64,000 bases of DNA from Nonomuraea coxensis DSM 45129. GTDB taxonomy: Bacteria > Actinomycetota > Actinomycetes > Streptosporangiales > Streptosporangiaceae. Position 1 is the stretch's first letter, and each line of letters begins with the position of its first letter. Location: contig NZ_CP068985.1 in NCBI RefSeq assembly GCF_019397265.1, positions 1,550,001-1,614,000 on the forward strand, in the 5' to 3' direction. Made by a program: the position numbers and the translations under genes. Of the stretch, positions 29,081 through 40,696 are shown in pieces. The notes under the pieces were generated by a model, which was not told the DNA's origin, made no database searches, and worked only from the letters and a program-made list of their open reading frames with translations.

Positions 29081-30023
29081 CGAGCGTCACCGGCCTTCCC
29101 TCGGCGGCGGACTCGGCGAGGGCCAGGGCCAGGCGGTGGGTCCTCAGGGCTTCGCGGTACGTGGCGCGCACGTCCGCGTCCTTGCCCTGCACGGCGTCGA
29201 TGAACTCGCGGTCCACGCGGGTCTTCGCGCGGCCGTCGTCCTCGATCATCCGCTCTCCGTCCACGAGCAGGTGGGTCTCGGTCAGCTCCAGCGCGATGCC
29301 GTCGGCGCAGACCTCCAGCCCTGCCCGGTGCTTGCGGGTGAGCAGGCAGGAGGTGGCCAGCATGCCGGCCGCGCCGCCGGCGAAGCGGAGGACGGCTGTG
29401 CTCGCCCGGTCCACCTCGCCGTCGGGCGCGTCGCCGGCGGCCACCGCGTGCACCATCGTGACCTCGCCGACCAGCACCCGCGCCAGGTCCAGGACGTGCA
29501 CGGCCTGCTCGACGACCTGGCCGCCGGACAGGTCCCGCCGCAGCCACCAGCCGACCGGGGGGACCTTGTCCAGCCAGTGGCCGATCGCGAGCCGTACGGG
29601 GCGGCCGGCCAGCAGCTCCGTCGCCCGGTCGACGAGGTCGAGATAACGCCAGTGGTGGCCGACGGCGGACGGAAGGGATCTGCGGTCGGTTTCGGCCGCG
29701 ATGGTTTCCGCGGTTCGGAGGTCCAAAGACAGTGGCTTTTCCACGAAAAGCGGCAGGTCGGACGACAAAACATCCAGTTCGGGGTTACCGTGCGCGAAAG
29801 GAGGCACGCAAACATACACCGCATCGAGACGGCCGGCACTGAGCAGGTCCGCGTGGCTGCCATAGGCGGGGGAGCCATGCCGTGAGGCGAGAGCCTCGGC
29901 CTTGGCGAGATCCGTGTCGGCGATCCCGGCGATCGTGACATCGGAGAATCCGGACAGGACGTCTGCGTGGCGGGCGGCGACATTTCCGGCACCTACGATG
30001 CCGACTCGGGTCAGTGGGGACAC
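29073..30023 (-). CDS. Gfo/Idh/MocA-family oxidoreductase
   Basis: A 316-residue NAD(P)-dependent sugar oxidoreductase. N-terminal Rossmann fold TRVGIVGAGNVAARHADVL, the family lysine in FVEKPLSLDL, and GHHWRYLDLVDRA. The GTG at 30023 places the Rossmann motif at residue 6; longer open frames add an uninformative N-terminus. It starts the minus-strand Gfo-ADH pair and diverges from gpgS. It may oxidise or reduce the sugar handled by this cluster. Confidence 0.88.
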   Translation of the reverse strand: MSPLTRVGIVGAGNVAARHADVLSGFSDVTIAGIADTDLAKAEALASRHGSPAYGSHADLLSAGRLDAVYVCVPPFAHGNPELDVLSSDLPLFVEKPLSLDLRTAETIAAETDRRSLPSAVGHHWRYLDLVDRATELLAGRPVRLAIGHWLDKVPPVGWWLRRDLSGGQVVEQAVHVLDLARVLVGEVTMVHAVAAGDAPDGEVDRASTAVLRFAGGAAGMLATSCLLTRKHRAGLEVCADGIALELTETHLLVDGERMIEDDGRAKTRVDREFIDAVQGKDADVRATYREALRTHRLALALAESAAEGRPVTLDG

Positions 30024-30051
30024 AACCCCGCATATGCCACATTCAGTTGCT

Positions 30052-30059
30052 ATCAAACA
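30052..30059. promoter_or_regulatory. Second copy of the TGTTTGAT motif (inverted)
   Basis: ATCAAACA in the 99-base divergent gap between the Gfo/Idh gene and gpgS, inside the only A/T-rich patch of the gap. It is identical on the other strand to the octamer at 24947-24954. A single octamer is weak evidence alone; the matching position in two divergent promoters of one locus is what makes it notable. Confidence 0.3.
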
Positions 30060-30122
30060 AAGATGTTCGAGAGCGCATAGAACGGGCAGGTTGCGGGTCC
30101 TCATCAGAACGGGGCTGACTGC

Positions 30123-31094
30123 ATGAAGACAGATGTGCGAGCCTTGTCCAGAGTCCAGGAGTGGTACGGCCCCCATTCGAGCACCGCCGCCGAATGGCCC
30201 GTCGACGCCTTACTGCTGGCCAAGGGAACCACCACGGTGAGCGTCGTGCTGCCGGCGCGCGACGAGGAGAGCACGGTCGGCGACATCGTCACCGTCATCC
30301 GCAGGGAGCTCGTCGAGCGGGCGCCCCTCGTCGACGAGATCCTCGTCGTCGACTCCAACTCCACCGACGCCACCGCCGAGCGGGCCCGCGCGGCGGGCGC
30401 CCGCGTCGTGGCGCAGAACGACGTGCTCTCCCACCTGCCGCCGCTGACGGGCAAGGGGGAGGCCCTGTGGAAGGGGCTCGCCGCCAGCAGCGGCGACGTC
30501 GTCGTGTTCGTGGACGCCGACCTGCGCAGCTTCGGCGCGCACTACGTCTCGGGACTGGTCGGGCCGCTGCTGGCCGACGCCGACCTCCACTTCGTCAAGG
30601 CGACCTACGAGCGGCCCTACATCGGCGCGGACGGCGTCCCGCAGCGGGGCGGCGGCGGCCGGGTCACCGAGCTGGTCGCCCGGCCGCTCATCAACCTGTT
30701 CTGGCCCGAGCTGGCCGGGTTCGCGCAGCCGCTCGGCGGCGAGTACGCGGCCCGCCGCTCCGTCCTCGAACAGGTGCCCTTCGTGACCGAGTACGGCGTC
30801 GAGTTCGGGCTGCTGGTGGACCTGCTCGACCTCGTCGGGCTGGACGCCATGGCCCAGGTCGATCTCGGCCACCGTACCCACACCCACCAGGACATGGCCG
30901 CGCTCGGCCGGATGGCCGGGCAGATCATGCTCACCGCCTGGTCCCGCCTGGAAGGGCAGGGCCGGGTCATGGCGTCGGAACCTCCCGCCCACACCCTGCT
31001 CCAGTGGGGACTCGACGGCGACGCCGACCTGGTGGACGTGGCCGTGGCCGAGCGTCCCCCGCTCGCTTCCGTTCTGGAGGAGGACCCGGCGTGA
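30123..31094 (+). CDS. gpgS: Glucosyl-3-phosphoglycerate synthase
   Basis: A 323-residue GT81/GT-A glycosyltransferase. TVSVVLPARDEEST, ILVVDSNSTDAT, GKGEALWKGL, the metal-binding FVDADLR, and PLGGEYAARR with HRTHTHQDM further on match GpgS, which joins glucose from (U/G)DP-glucose to 3-phosphoglycerate. This is the first step of glucosylglycerate and methylglucose-polysaccharide synthesis. The matching phosphatase is not in the window. It overlaps the next glycosyltransferase by four bases. Confidence 0.92.
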   Translation: MKTDVRALSRVQEWYGPHSSTAAEWPVDALLLAKGTTTVSVVLPARDEESTVGDIVTVIRRELVERAPLVDEILVVDSNSTDATAERARAAGARVVAQNDVLSHLPPLTGKGEALWKGLAASSGDVVVFVDADLRSFGAHYVSGLVGPLLADADLHFVKATYERPYIGADGVPQRGGGGRVTELVARPLINLFWPELAGFAQPLGGEYAARRSVLEQVPFVTEYGVEFGLLVDLLDLVGLDAMAQVDLGHRTHTHQDMAALGRMAGQIMLTAWSRLEGQGRVMASEPPAHTLLQWGLDGDADLVDVAVAERPPLASVLEEDPA

Positions 31095-32209
31095 AGGTGC
31101 TCATGAACGCGGGGCCGTGGCTCACCGTGCCGCCCCCTGGCTACGGCGGGATCGAGAACGTCGTCGCCACGCTCGTGCCCGCGCTGCGCGAGCACGGGGT
31201 GGAGGTGGTCCTCGCCTCCGTCGGGAGCAGCGACCTGGAAGTGGACGAGCTGATCAGCGTCTTCGACGACGGCCGGTTCGGGGAGCTGCAGAAGCCGTAC
31301 AACCAGGTGATGGGCCTCGCCCATGCCCACCAGGCGCGGATCGTCGCCGAGCTGCGGGGGCGCGACGACATCGACCTCGTCCACGACCACCTGGAGGTCG
31401 TGGGCCCGGCGGTGCTGGCCGCGTACGGCGGGCCGCCCGTCCTCCACACCCTCCACTGGGACCTGCGCAAACACCCCCAGTTCTACGGGGCGTTCCCGTC
31501 GTCGATCAAGGTGAACGGCGTCTCGGAGTCGCAGCTCGCCCGCGCCCCCGAGGCCCTGCGCGCCGCCTCCCTCGGCGCGATCCACCTGGCGACGCCGCTC
31601 GCCGGCCGGCGGGTGGAGGCCGGGCGCGGCGAGCACCTGATCGTCATGGGCCGCGTCTGCGGGCTCAAGGGACAGCACGTGGCGGCCCGCGTCTGCCAGA
31701 AGCTCGGGCTGCCGCTGGTGCTGGCCGGGCCGGTCAGCGGCCGCGACAGCCAGGCCGAGCTGGACGCCGTCGCCCAGGACCCCGACCATCCGCTGCACGG
31801 CCACCCCGACGTGCGCTACCACCTCGACCAGGTGACCCCGTACCTGGACGGGGACCTCGTGAAGTGGGTCGGCGCGGTGGGCGGCGAGGAGCGCGACCGG
31901 CTCTACGCCTCGGCGCGGGCCGCGCTCTTCCCCATCCAGTGGGACGAGCCGGGCGGCACCGCCGTCGTCGAGGCGCTGGCGCTCGGCGTGCCTCCCGTCG
32001 GGCTGCGCCGCGGCTGCCTGCCGGAGATCATCGATCACGGGCGCACCGGCTTCCTGGCCGACACCGAGGAGGAGCTGGCCGAGTGGCTGCTGCGGATCGA
32101 CGAGATCGATCCGGAGGAGTGCCGCGCGGAGGCCCGCCGCCGCTTCTCGCCGTCGGTGATGGGCGAACGCTACCTGGAGCTGTACGAGCAGGTCCTGCGC
32201 GGTGCCTGA
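31091..32209 (+). CDS. Glycosyltransferase family 4 protein
   Basis: A 372-residue GT-B enzyme with N-terminal PPPGYGGIENVVATL, DLVHDHLEVVG in the first domain and the donor-binding WDEPGGTAVVEALALGVP near residue 290. GTG start overlapping the gpgS stop, with GGAGGAGGA upstream. Coupled to gpgS, it may extend or modify the glucosylglycerate product, or make another glucoside. The acceptor is unknown. Confidence 0.88.
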   Translation: MKVLMNAGPWLTVPPPGYGGIENVVATLVPALREHGVEVVLASVGSSDLEVDELISVFDDGRFGELQKPYNQVMGLAHAHQARIVAELRGRDDIDLVHDHLEVVGPAVLAAYGGPPVLHTLHWDLRKHPQFYGAFPSSIKVNGVSESQLARAPEALRAASLGAIHLATPLAGRRVEAGRGEHLIVMGRVCGLKGQHVAARVCQKLGLPLVLAGPVSGRDSQAELDAVAQDPDHPLHGHPDVRYHLDQVTPYLDGDLVKWVGAVGGEERDRLYASARAALFPIQWDEPGGTAVVEALALGVPPVGLRRGCLPEIIDHGRTGFLADTEEELAEWLLRIDEIDPEECRAEARRRFSPSVMGERYLELYEQVLRGA

Positions 32210-32217
32210 CGCCGGAG

Positions 32218-32243
32218 GGCCGCCTTCCGCGAGGGAGGCGGCC
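32218..32243. terminator. Terminator-like hairpin
   Basis: GGCCGCCTTCC (32218-32228) pairs with GGGAGGCGGCC (32233-32243) with one G-T wobble around a GCGA tetraloop. It lies between the convergent glycosyltransferase and universal-stress genes and can serve both. Confidence 0.6.
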
Positions 32244-33037
32244 TAGGAGAAGCCCCGTGGCAGCACGGTGACGGGGCAGGGGGAGGCCCGCAGCATCTTC
32301 ATCGCCAGCTCGCCGAGGAACACCCGGTGCGGCTGGGCGTCCTCGCTGGCCGCGCAGACCAGCAGCTCGCCGGGCAGCCACTCGACGCCGGCCATCGCCG
32401 CCGCCACGTCGTGGCCCTCGGCCACCTCCGCCTCCGCCTCGATGCCGGTGCCCTCCCAGGCCAGCCGGACGGCGAGCGCGAGGTCGTCCCTGAGCCTGCT
32501 CTGGTCCTCGGTGCGCAGGTCGAACGTGATCAGCCGCAGCGGCACCCCCAGCCGCAGCGCCGCCTGCGCCACCCGCCCGACGGCCGCGTCGCACTGCGGC
32601 CGGTGCACGTACGCCAGGGTGAGCCTGGCCAGTTTGCCGGCCGGGACGTACTGGGCGGGCGCCACCATGACCGCCTCCGGCGACAGGTGGAGGAGGTGGT
32701 CGGCGGTGGTGCCGATGGCGATGCGCCCGTGCTGCCCGCCGGCCGCCGAGCCGACCACGACGAGGTCGGCCCGTATCCGGCTGGCCAGCACGGCGAGGCC
32801 GCGCCCGCTGCCCCGGCTCTCGTAGGCGAGGTATTCGGCGGGGGCGTCCCCCAGCTCCTCGGCCGCGTGCGCCAGGTTGGCCTGCGCCTCCACCGCCAGC
32901 CCGGGGCTCCCGGGCGGGTAGATCGTCGCCACCGTGAGCTCGCCGCCGGTCACGCTCGTGATGGCCGCGCCCAGCGCCAGAGCCTCCCGCCCGCCCGGCT
33001 CGCCGGTGTAGCCGACGATCACGTGCTCTCCGATCAC
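32243..33037 (-). CDS. Universal stress protein, tandem UspA domains
   Basis: A 264-residue protein made of two Usp-like domains. The first ends near residue 135 (HVIVGYTGEPGGREAL ... LVVVGSAAGGQHGRIAIGTTADHLL). The second ends HRVFLGELAMKMLRASPCPVTVLPRG, with the G-x9-G(S/T)-like ATP region only partly kept. GTG start at 33037 with AGAGGG upstream. Likely a stress or dormancy protein as in other actinomycetes; its specific partner is unknown. Confidence 0.85.
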   Translation of the reverse strand: MIGEHVIVGYTGEPGGREALALGAAITSVTGGELTVATIYPPGSPGLAVEAQANLAHAAEELGDAPAEYLAYESRGSGRGLAVLASRIRADLVVVGSAAGGQHGRIAIGTTADHLLHLSPEAVMVAPAQYVPAGKLARLTLAYVHRPQCDAAVGRVAQAALRLGVPLRLITFDLRTEDQSRLRDDLALAVRLAWEGTGIEAEAEVAEGHDVAAAMAGVEWLPGELLVCAASEDAQPHRVFLGELAMKMLRASPCPVTVLPRGFS

Positions 33038-33116
33038 GAATGCCCTCTTACCCGCTTCGAGCAGGGAATACGCGGCATCTCGCCGAACGTTGCAAACGTG
33101 CGGAGGCGCAAAGACA

Positions 33117-33425
33117 GTGAAGATCACTCTTGACACCACGTTCAATGGCTCTCTCGGACAGGTCACCCTCAGCCAGGCCGTTCAGCGGCTCCGGGAGCGC
33201 GACCTCGCCTGCACCGTCCCGGCCGACGCCGTGGACCGCAAGGTCACCGTCTTCACCGACTGCGTGAAGCGCGGGTTCACGCCGCTCCGCAGCGAGATCA
33301 TGGCGGCCTACTACGTGGCCGAGCGCGACGCCGCCATCGAGGCGTTCGACCGCGGGCTGATCACGCAGAGCGAGCTGGAGAGCCGCCAGGCGCAGCTCGT
33401 CCGCCTGCTCATCAATGGATCTTGA
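33117..33425 (+). CDS. Small conserved-type protein of unknown function
   Basis: A 102-residue soluble protein (TLSQAVQRLRERDLACTV ... FTPLRSEIMAAYYVAERDAAIEAFDRGLITQSELE) with a predicted beta start and long helices. GTG start with GGAGG ten bases upstream. Codon use is coding-like. I do not recognise a family. It stands alone between a universal stress gene (divergent) and a PAP2 gene. Confidence 0.65.
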   Translation: MKITLDTTFNGSLGQVTLSQAVQRLRERDLACTVPADAVDRKVTVFTDCVKRGFTPLRSEIMAAYYVAERDAAIEAFDRGLITQSELESRQAQLVRLLINGS

Positions 33426-33519
33426 AGACTTTTTCCCAACATTCCGCCATAAGGTCGAGGCGTACGAGCACCGAAGTCCTTAAGGTCGTGTCCACTGCCC
33501 GTTCACGGATTGGACACCG

Positions 33520-35601
<2,082 letters not shown>

Positions 35602-35641
35602 CGGTCCATCTTGTCGGACCCGCTCCGCGGGTCGCGCGCGA

Positions 35642-36061
35642 CTACACCGGTTTTTCCGAGTTCGGCACCAACTCCACGGTGCAGTTGGCGCACCGCCGCG
35701 CCTCCACCGGGATGTCGCTGAGACACTCGGGGCACTCCTTCGTCGTCGCCTTCTTGTCCCGCTCCACCCACTTGATCAGCCGTGTCATCGGCGTCACCAC
35801 CAGCCAGTACACGACCGCCGCGATGATCAGGAACGTGATGAGGTGGTTGAGGAAGTCGCCGTACTTGAACTCGCTGCCGTTGACGGTGAAGGAGTAGTTG
35901 GCGAAGTTCGGTTGCCTGCCGCCGGTGACGGCGCCGATCAGTGGGGTGATTAGGTCGGTGACCAGCGCCTGGACGAGCCCGCTGAAGGTGGCGCCGACGA
36001 TCACCGCCACCGCCAGCTCGACGATGTTGCCACGGAGTAAGAACTGCTTGAAACCGCCCAT
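35642..36061 (-). CDS. mscL: Large-conductance mechanosensitive channel MscL
   Basis: A 139-residue channel that opens under membrane tension to release solutes. N-terminal GGFKQFLLRGNIVELAVAVI, two membrane helices, NHLITFLIIAAVVYWLVV, and a C-terminal bundle. It ends in a CPEC...CANC pair of CxxC motifs, a zinc-ribbon-like tail that some actinomycete MscL proteins have. ATG at 36061; longer open-frame starts add 49 residues with no family similarity. Confidence 0.94.
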   Translation of the reverse strand: MGGFKQFLLRGNIVELAVAVIVGATFSGLVQALVTDLITPLIGAVTGGRQPNFANYSFTVNGSEFKYGDFLNHLITFLIIAAVVYWLVVTPMTRLIKWVERDKKATTKECPECLSDIPVEARRCANCTVELVPNSEKPV

Positions 36062-36138
36062 GAGGTCGGCATATTGCCCGGGTGAACGATCTGAAACCCG
36101 CTCGCCCGGTTTCGGGCCCGTGAGAACGTCTGGGGCGA

Positions 36139-36357
36139 TCAGGCCCCGGGTGCGAGCCGTTCGAGATCGAAGTGCCCGTCCTTCACCCCTCGGATGAAGT
36201 CGGACCATTCGTCGACCGAGAACGGCAGGACGGCACCGCTGGCGTCCTGGCTACCCCGCACCCAGACCTTGCCGTCCAGCATTGCAACTTCGACACAGCT
36301 GCCGCCATTGCAATACCGATGCCAGATGGCATGATCACGGGCAGGCGGGCGATCCAT
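36139..36357 (-). CDS. DUF397-domain protein
   Basis: A 72-residue small protein with the DUF397 pattern W-x-CNGGSCVEVA, VWVRGSQD, VLPFSVDEWSDFIRGVKDGHFD. DUF397 proteins are partners of XRE/DUF5753 regulators in actinomycetes; Scr1/Scr2 of Streptomyces is the described toxin-antitoxin-like pair. It is the second DUF397 copy downstream of the XRE gene, 167 bases after the first. Confidence 0.88.
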   Translation of the reverse strand: MDRPPARDHAIWHRYCNGGSCVEVAMLDGKVWVRGSQDASGAVLPFSVDEWSDFIRGVKDGHFDLERLAPGA

Positions 36358-36523
36358 GCACTACCTCCCAAAGGTAGGCGACGAAGATATTGCGCCGTCG
36401 GGCATTTTACCCAGATGTCGCAAAGAGATTCATTACGCCGGTGAATCGGGAGGGCAGTGTGGGGCTCGTGATACTGAAGGGCGGTCACGCCACGTGGCCG
36501 CCCTCACATCCAGTTTCCTTCGC

Positions 36524-36724
36524 TCAGCGGGACTCGCGCACGCCTCCCACGAAGCGGCTCCATTCCGTGAGCGTGAACGTGAGAACGGGGCTCTCGGGAT
36601 TCTTGTTGTCGCGCACGCCTATGGTGTCGGAGGAGAGCAGGGCGACCTCGACGCAGTTGCCGCCGTTGCAGTAGGACGAGGTGCGCCACTGTGGATGCGT
36701 GTCGAGGTCCATGTTGTCGGACAT
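36524..36724 (-). CDS. DUF397-domain protein
   Basis: A 66-residue protein, PQWRTSSYCNGGNCVEVALL, IGVRDNKNPESPVLTFT, EWSRFVGGVRESR, a canonical DUF397 domain. It lies 225 bases downstream of the XRE/DUF5753 gene in the same direction and is probably its cognate partner. It is closer to the family consensus than the shorter-motif copy further downstream. Confidence 0.9.
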   Translation of the reverse strand: MSDNMDLDTHPQWRTSSYCNGGNCVEVALLSSDTIGVRDNKNPESPVLTFTLTEWSRFVGGVRESR

Positions 36725-36949
36725 CGTCTCTCCTCATTGTGCTTGACGAATAAGCGCCCGGCGACGTCATGTCGTCACCGGACGCGCAATATCGTTGATC
36801 TGTGGGGACGCCCGCGATGCCTGCCGCCGTGCGGGACGCCTGGTGGTGGACTCCAACAATTGCACTTTCCAGCGGCGATTGCCAGTGTAGCGGTGCGCTT
36901 GGGTGTCGCCGGACTCGTGCTCGGTCGAGACGCTAAGGCATATTGTGAG

Positions 36950-37801
36950 TTATGTGAAGTTTGTCGCTATTGTGGCGATGCGATTCCTCGACTCCTGGGA
37001 GCCCAGTGCCTCCGCGCGGACGTGGTCGATGATTTCCCTGAAGAGTAGCACCTTTTCGTCGTCTTCCGTATAAAAAAGACCTATCTGGTGCTCAACAAAC
37101 ACAATGTCCGCGATGCCAGATTTGCGATCGAACTCCACCAGCCGGAACGGGCTGTCGAAGCCCATGTGCGCGCCGGCGGTGAAGGGGATCACCTGGATGG
37201 TGACGTGCGGAAGGTGCGAGAGTTCAAGGAGATGGTGCAACTGCTCGTGCATGGTCTGCCGGCTGCCGACATGCCGATGAAGTGCTGATTCGTCGAGCAG
37301 CACCCAGTAGCGTGGGGGGTCGTTCCGGTAGATCAGCTCGTTCTTGCGCTTCTCGCGAGACTTGACCCTCTCCTCCAGGATGTCGGGACGGATGCGGGGC
37401 AGCCAGCCGCGGATGACCGCGCGGGCGTAGTCCTCTGTCTGGATCACGCCGGGGATCATGGTGATCGGGTACTCGGTGATCGCGGACGCGCCGGCTTCCA
37501 GGCCCAGCATCGGCTGGAAATTGGCGTCGTCGTAGTCCTGCCACCACTCTTTCCTGCGCGCGTCCTTGGCGAGGTTCATCAGCTCCGCCGCCTGCGACTC
37601 GGGCAGCCTGTAGAGCCGGCAAAGATCACGGACGTCACGCAGGCTCGCCCGCCTCTGGCTGGTCTCTATGCGGCTGATCTTCGTGGCGGAGCAGAGCAGG
37701 TGTTCGGCGACGTCGGCGATGCTGAGCCCCTGCTCATGGCGTAGCTCGCGCAACCGCATGGCGAGCTGGCGCTGTCGGAGAGTGGGATTGGGGGCGGTCA
37801 T
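36950..37801 (-). CDS. XRE-family HTH regulator with DUF5753 (Scr1-type)
   Basis: A 283-residue regulator. The N-terminal XRE HTH (LRELRHEQGLSIADVAEHL, then SATKISRIETSQRRASLRD) is followed by the DUF5753 domain (YPITMIPGVIQTEDYARAV, LLDESALHRHVG, VTIQVIPFTAGAHMGFDSPF). With the DUF397 genes it forms an Scr1/Scr2-like module, a widespread actinomycete system tied to growth and development. The gene has more A/T at third positions than its neighbours. Confidence 0.92.
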   Translation of the reverse strand: MTAPNPTLRQRQLAMRLRELRHEQGLSIADVAEHLLCSATKISRIETSQRRASLRDVRDLCRLYRLPESQAAELMNLAKDARRKEWWQDYDDANFQPMLGLEAGASAITEYPITMIPGVIQTEDYARAVIRGWLPRIRPDILEERVKSREKRKNELIYRNDPPRYWVLLDESALHRHVGSRQTMHEQLHHLLELSHLPHVTIQVIPFTAGAHMGFDSPFRLVEFDRKSGIADIVFVEHQIGLFYTEDDEKVLLFREIIDHVRAEALGSQESRNRIATIATNFT

Positions 37802-38007
37802 CGCATCTCTTCCGGAGTTCGACGCGGCGTTCGTCGCGGCGTTCGTCGCGGATCGTACCCACGTGCGCCGTGATTCAACGTTAGGTAATCGTCACCGGCA
37901 CGTTCGTATGGCAAGTGCCAACGGCAGGTGGCTTCGCTGCGAATCGGGGTAAACCAATCATCAGCCACCGGAGAGGAGCCGCCTCGAAATCGATGATCGT
38001 CATTCAC
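37798..38007 (-). CDS. Possible small protein upstream of the XRE gene
   Basis: A 69-codon frame from GTG at 38007 whose TGA overlaps the XRE ATG by four bases, as in translational coupling. The product (DDWFTPIRSEATCRWHLPYE ... DDYLTLNHGARGYDP) ends in an RRTP x3 repeat encoded by a 12-base repeat at about 37813-37852. I do not recognise it, and the ribosome site is poor. It may be a leader for the regulator or a chance frame. Confidence 0.35.
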   Translation of the reverse strand: MNDDHRFRGGSSPVADDWFTPIRSEATCRWHLPYERAGDDYLTLNHGARGYDPRRTPRRTPRRTPEEMR

Positions 38008-38200
38008 CCCGAGAAATGCCGCGACGTTGATGTCCGCGGGCGGCCCTGCTAGACCGCCCGGGACGCCGGGCTGGGACGTGATTGCCGCGTTTCCCAGTCA
38101 CGTGATCATCCGCTCCTGCCAGAGCATGAGGACGATCTTCTATGGATTTTAGCAATTCAATCGGCGATTCGCCGCTGCCCTGCGCCGCCTGATGATGCCG

Positions 38201-38233
38201 GGCCCGTACGCCCGCGGGGGGCGTACGAGGGCC
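38201..38233. repeat. GC hairpin in the 595-base gap before glgX
   Basis: CGTACGCCC (38205-38213) pairs exactly with GGGCGTACG (38219-38227), extended by GGCC on each side across a 2-base bulge. The gap 38008-38602 otherwise holds no convincing gene. It contains further G/C stem-loops: GCCCGCC/GGCGGGC near 38340-38356 and GAGCCGCC/GGGCGGCTC near 38362-38399. They may be terminators or a structured leader. Confidence 0.45.
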
Positions 38234-38602
38234 CGATGAGCGGCGGAGGCGGACGACGGGGTCCGTCTCCGGCCGAGTTCGCAGTCTGCCTCGGGTGCTA
38301 TCACCGGCGGCCGTTCGAGGGGCCGTCGGGGTAGGGGGCCCGCCCGGGGCGGGCTGTGAGAGGGAGCCGCCTCCGGCGCCGCGCCGCCGGGGGCGGCTCA
38401 GTCATGTCCGGCCCGTGTGCTCAGGGCCCGGGGCGTCGCCCGCGGAACACGCCGGGGCCGCTACCCGTCCGCGGCAGGTCGGCGCGGAGAGGATAAGCGG
38501 ATGACTGGAACGTCCGCGATCGGGCAGTGCTGGCCCGGCTGCCGGGCTTGTCGGGTGACGCGGGGGGAACAGAACATGGGGAGAAAGCGCAAGGGAGCCT
38601 CG

Positions 38603-40688
<2,086 letters not shown>

Positions 40689-40696
<8 letters not shown>

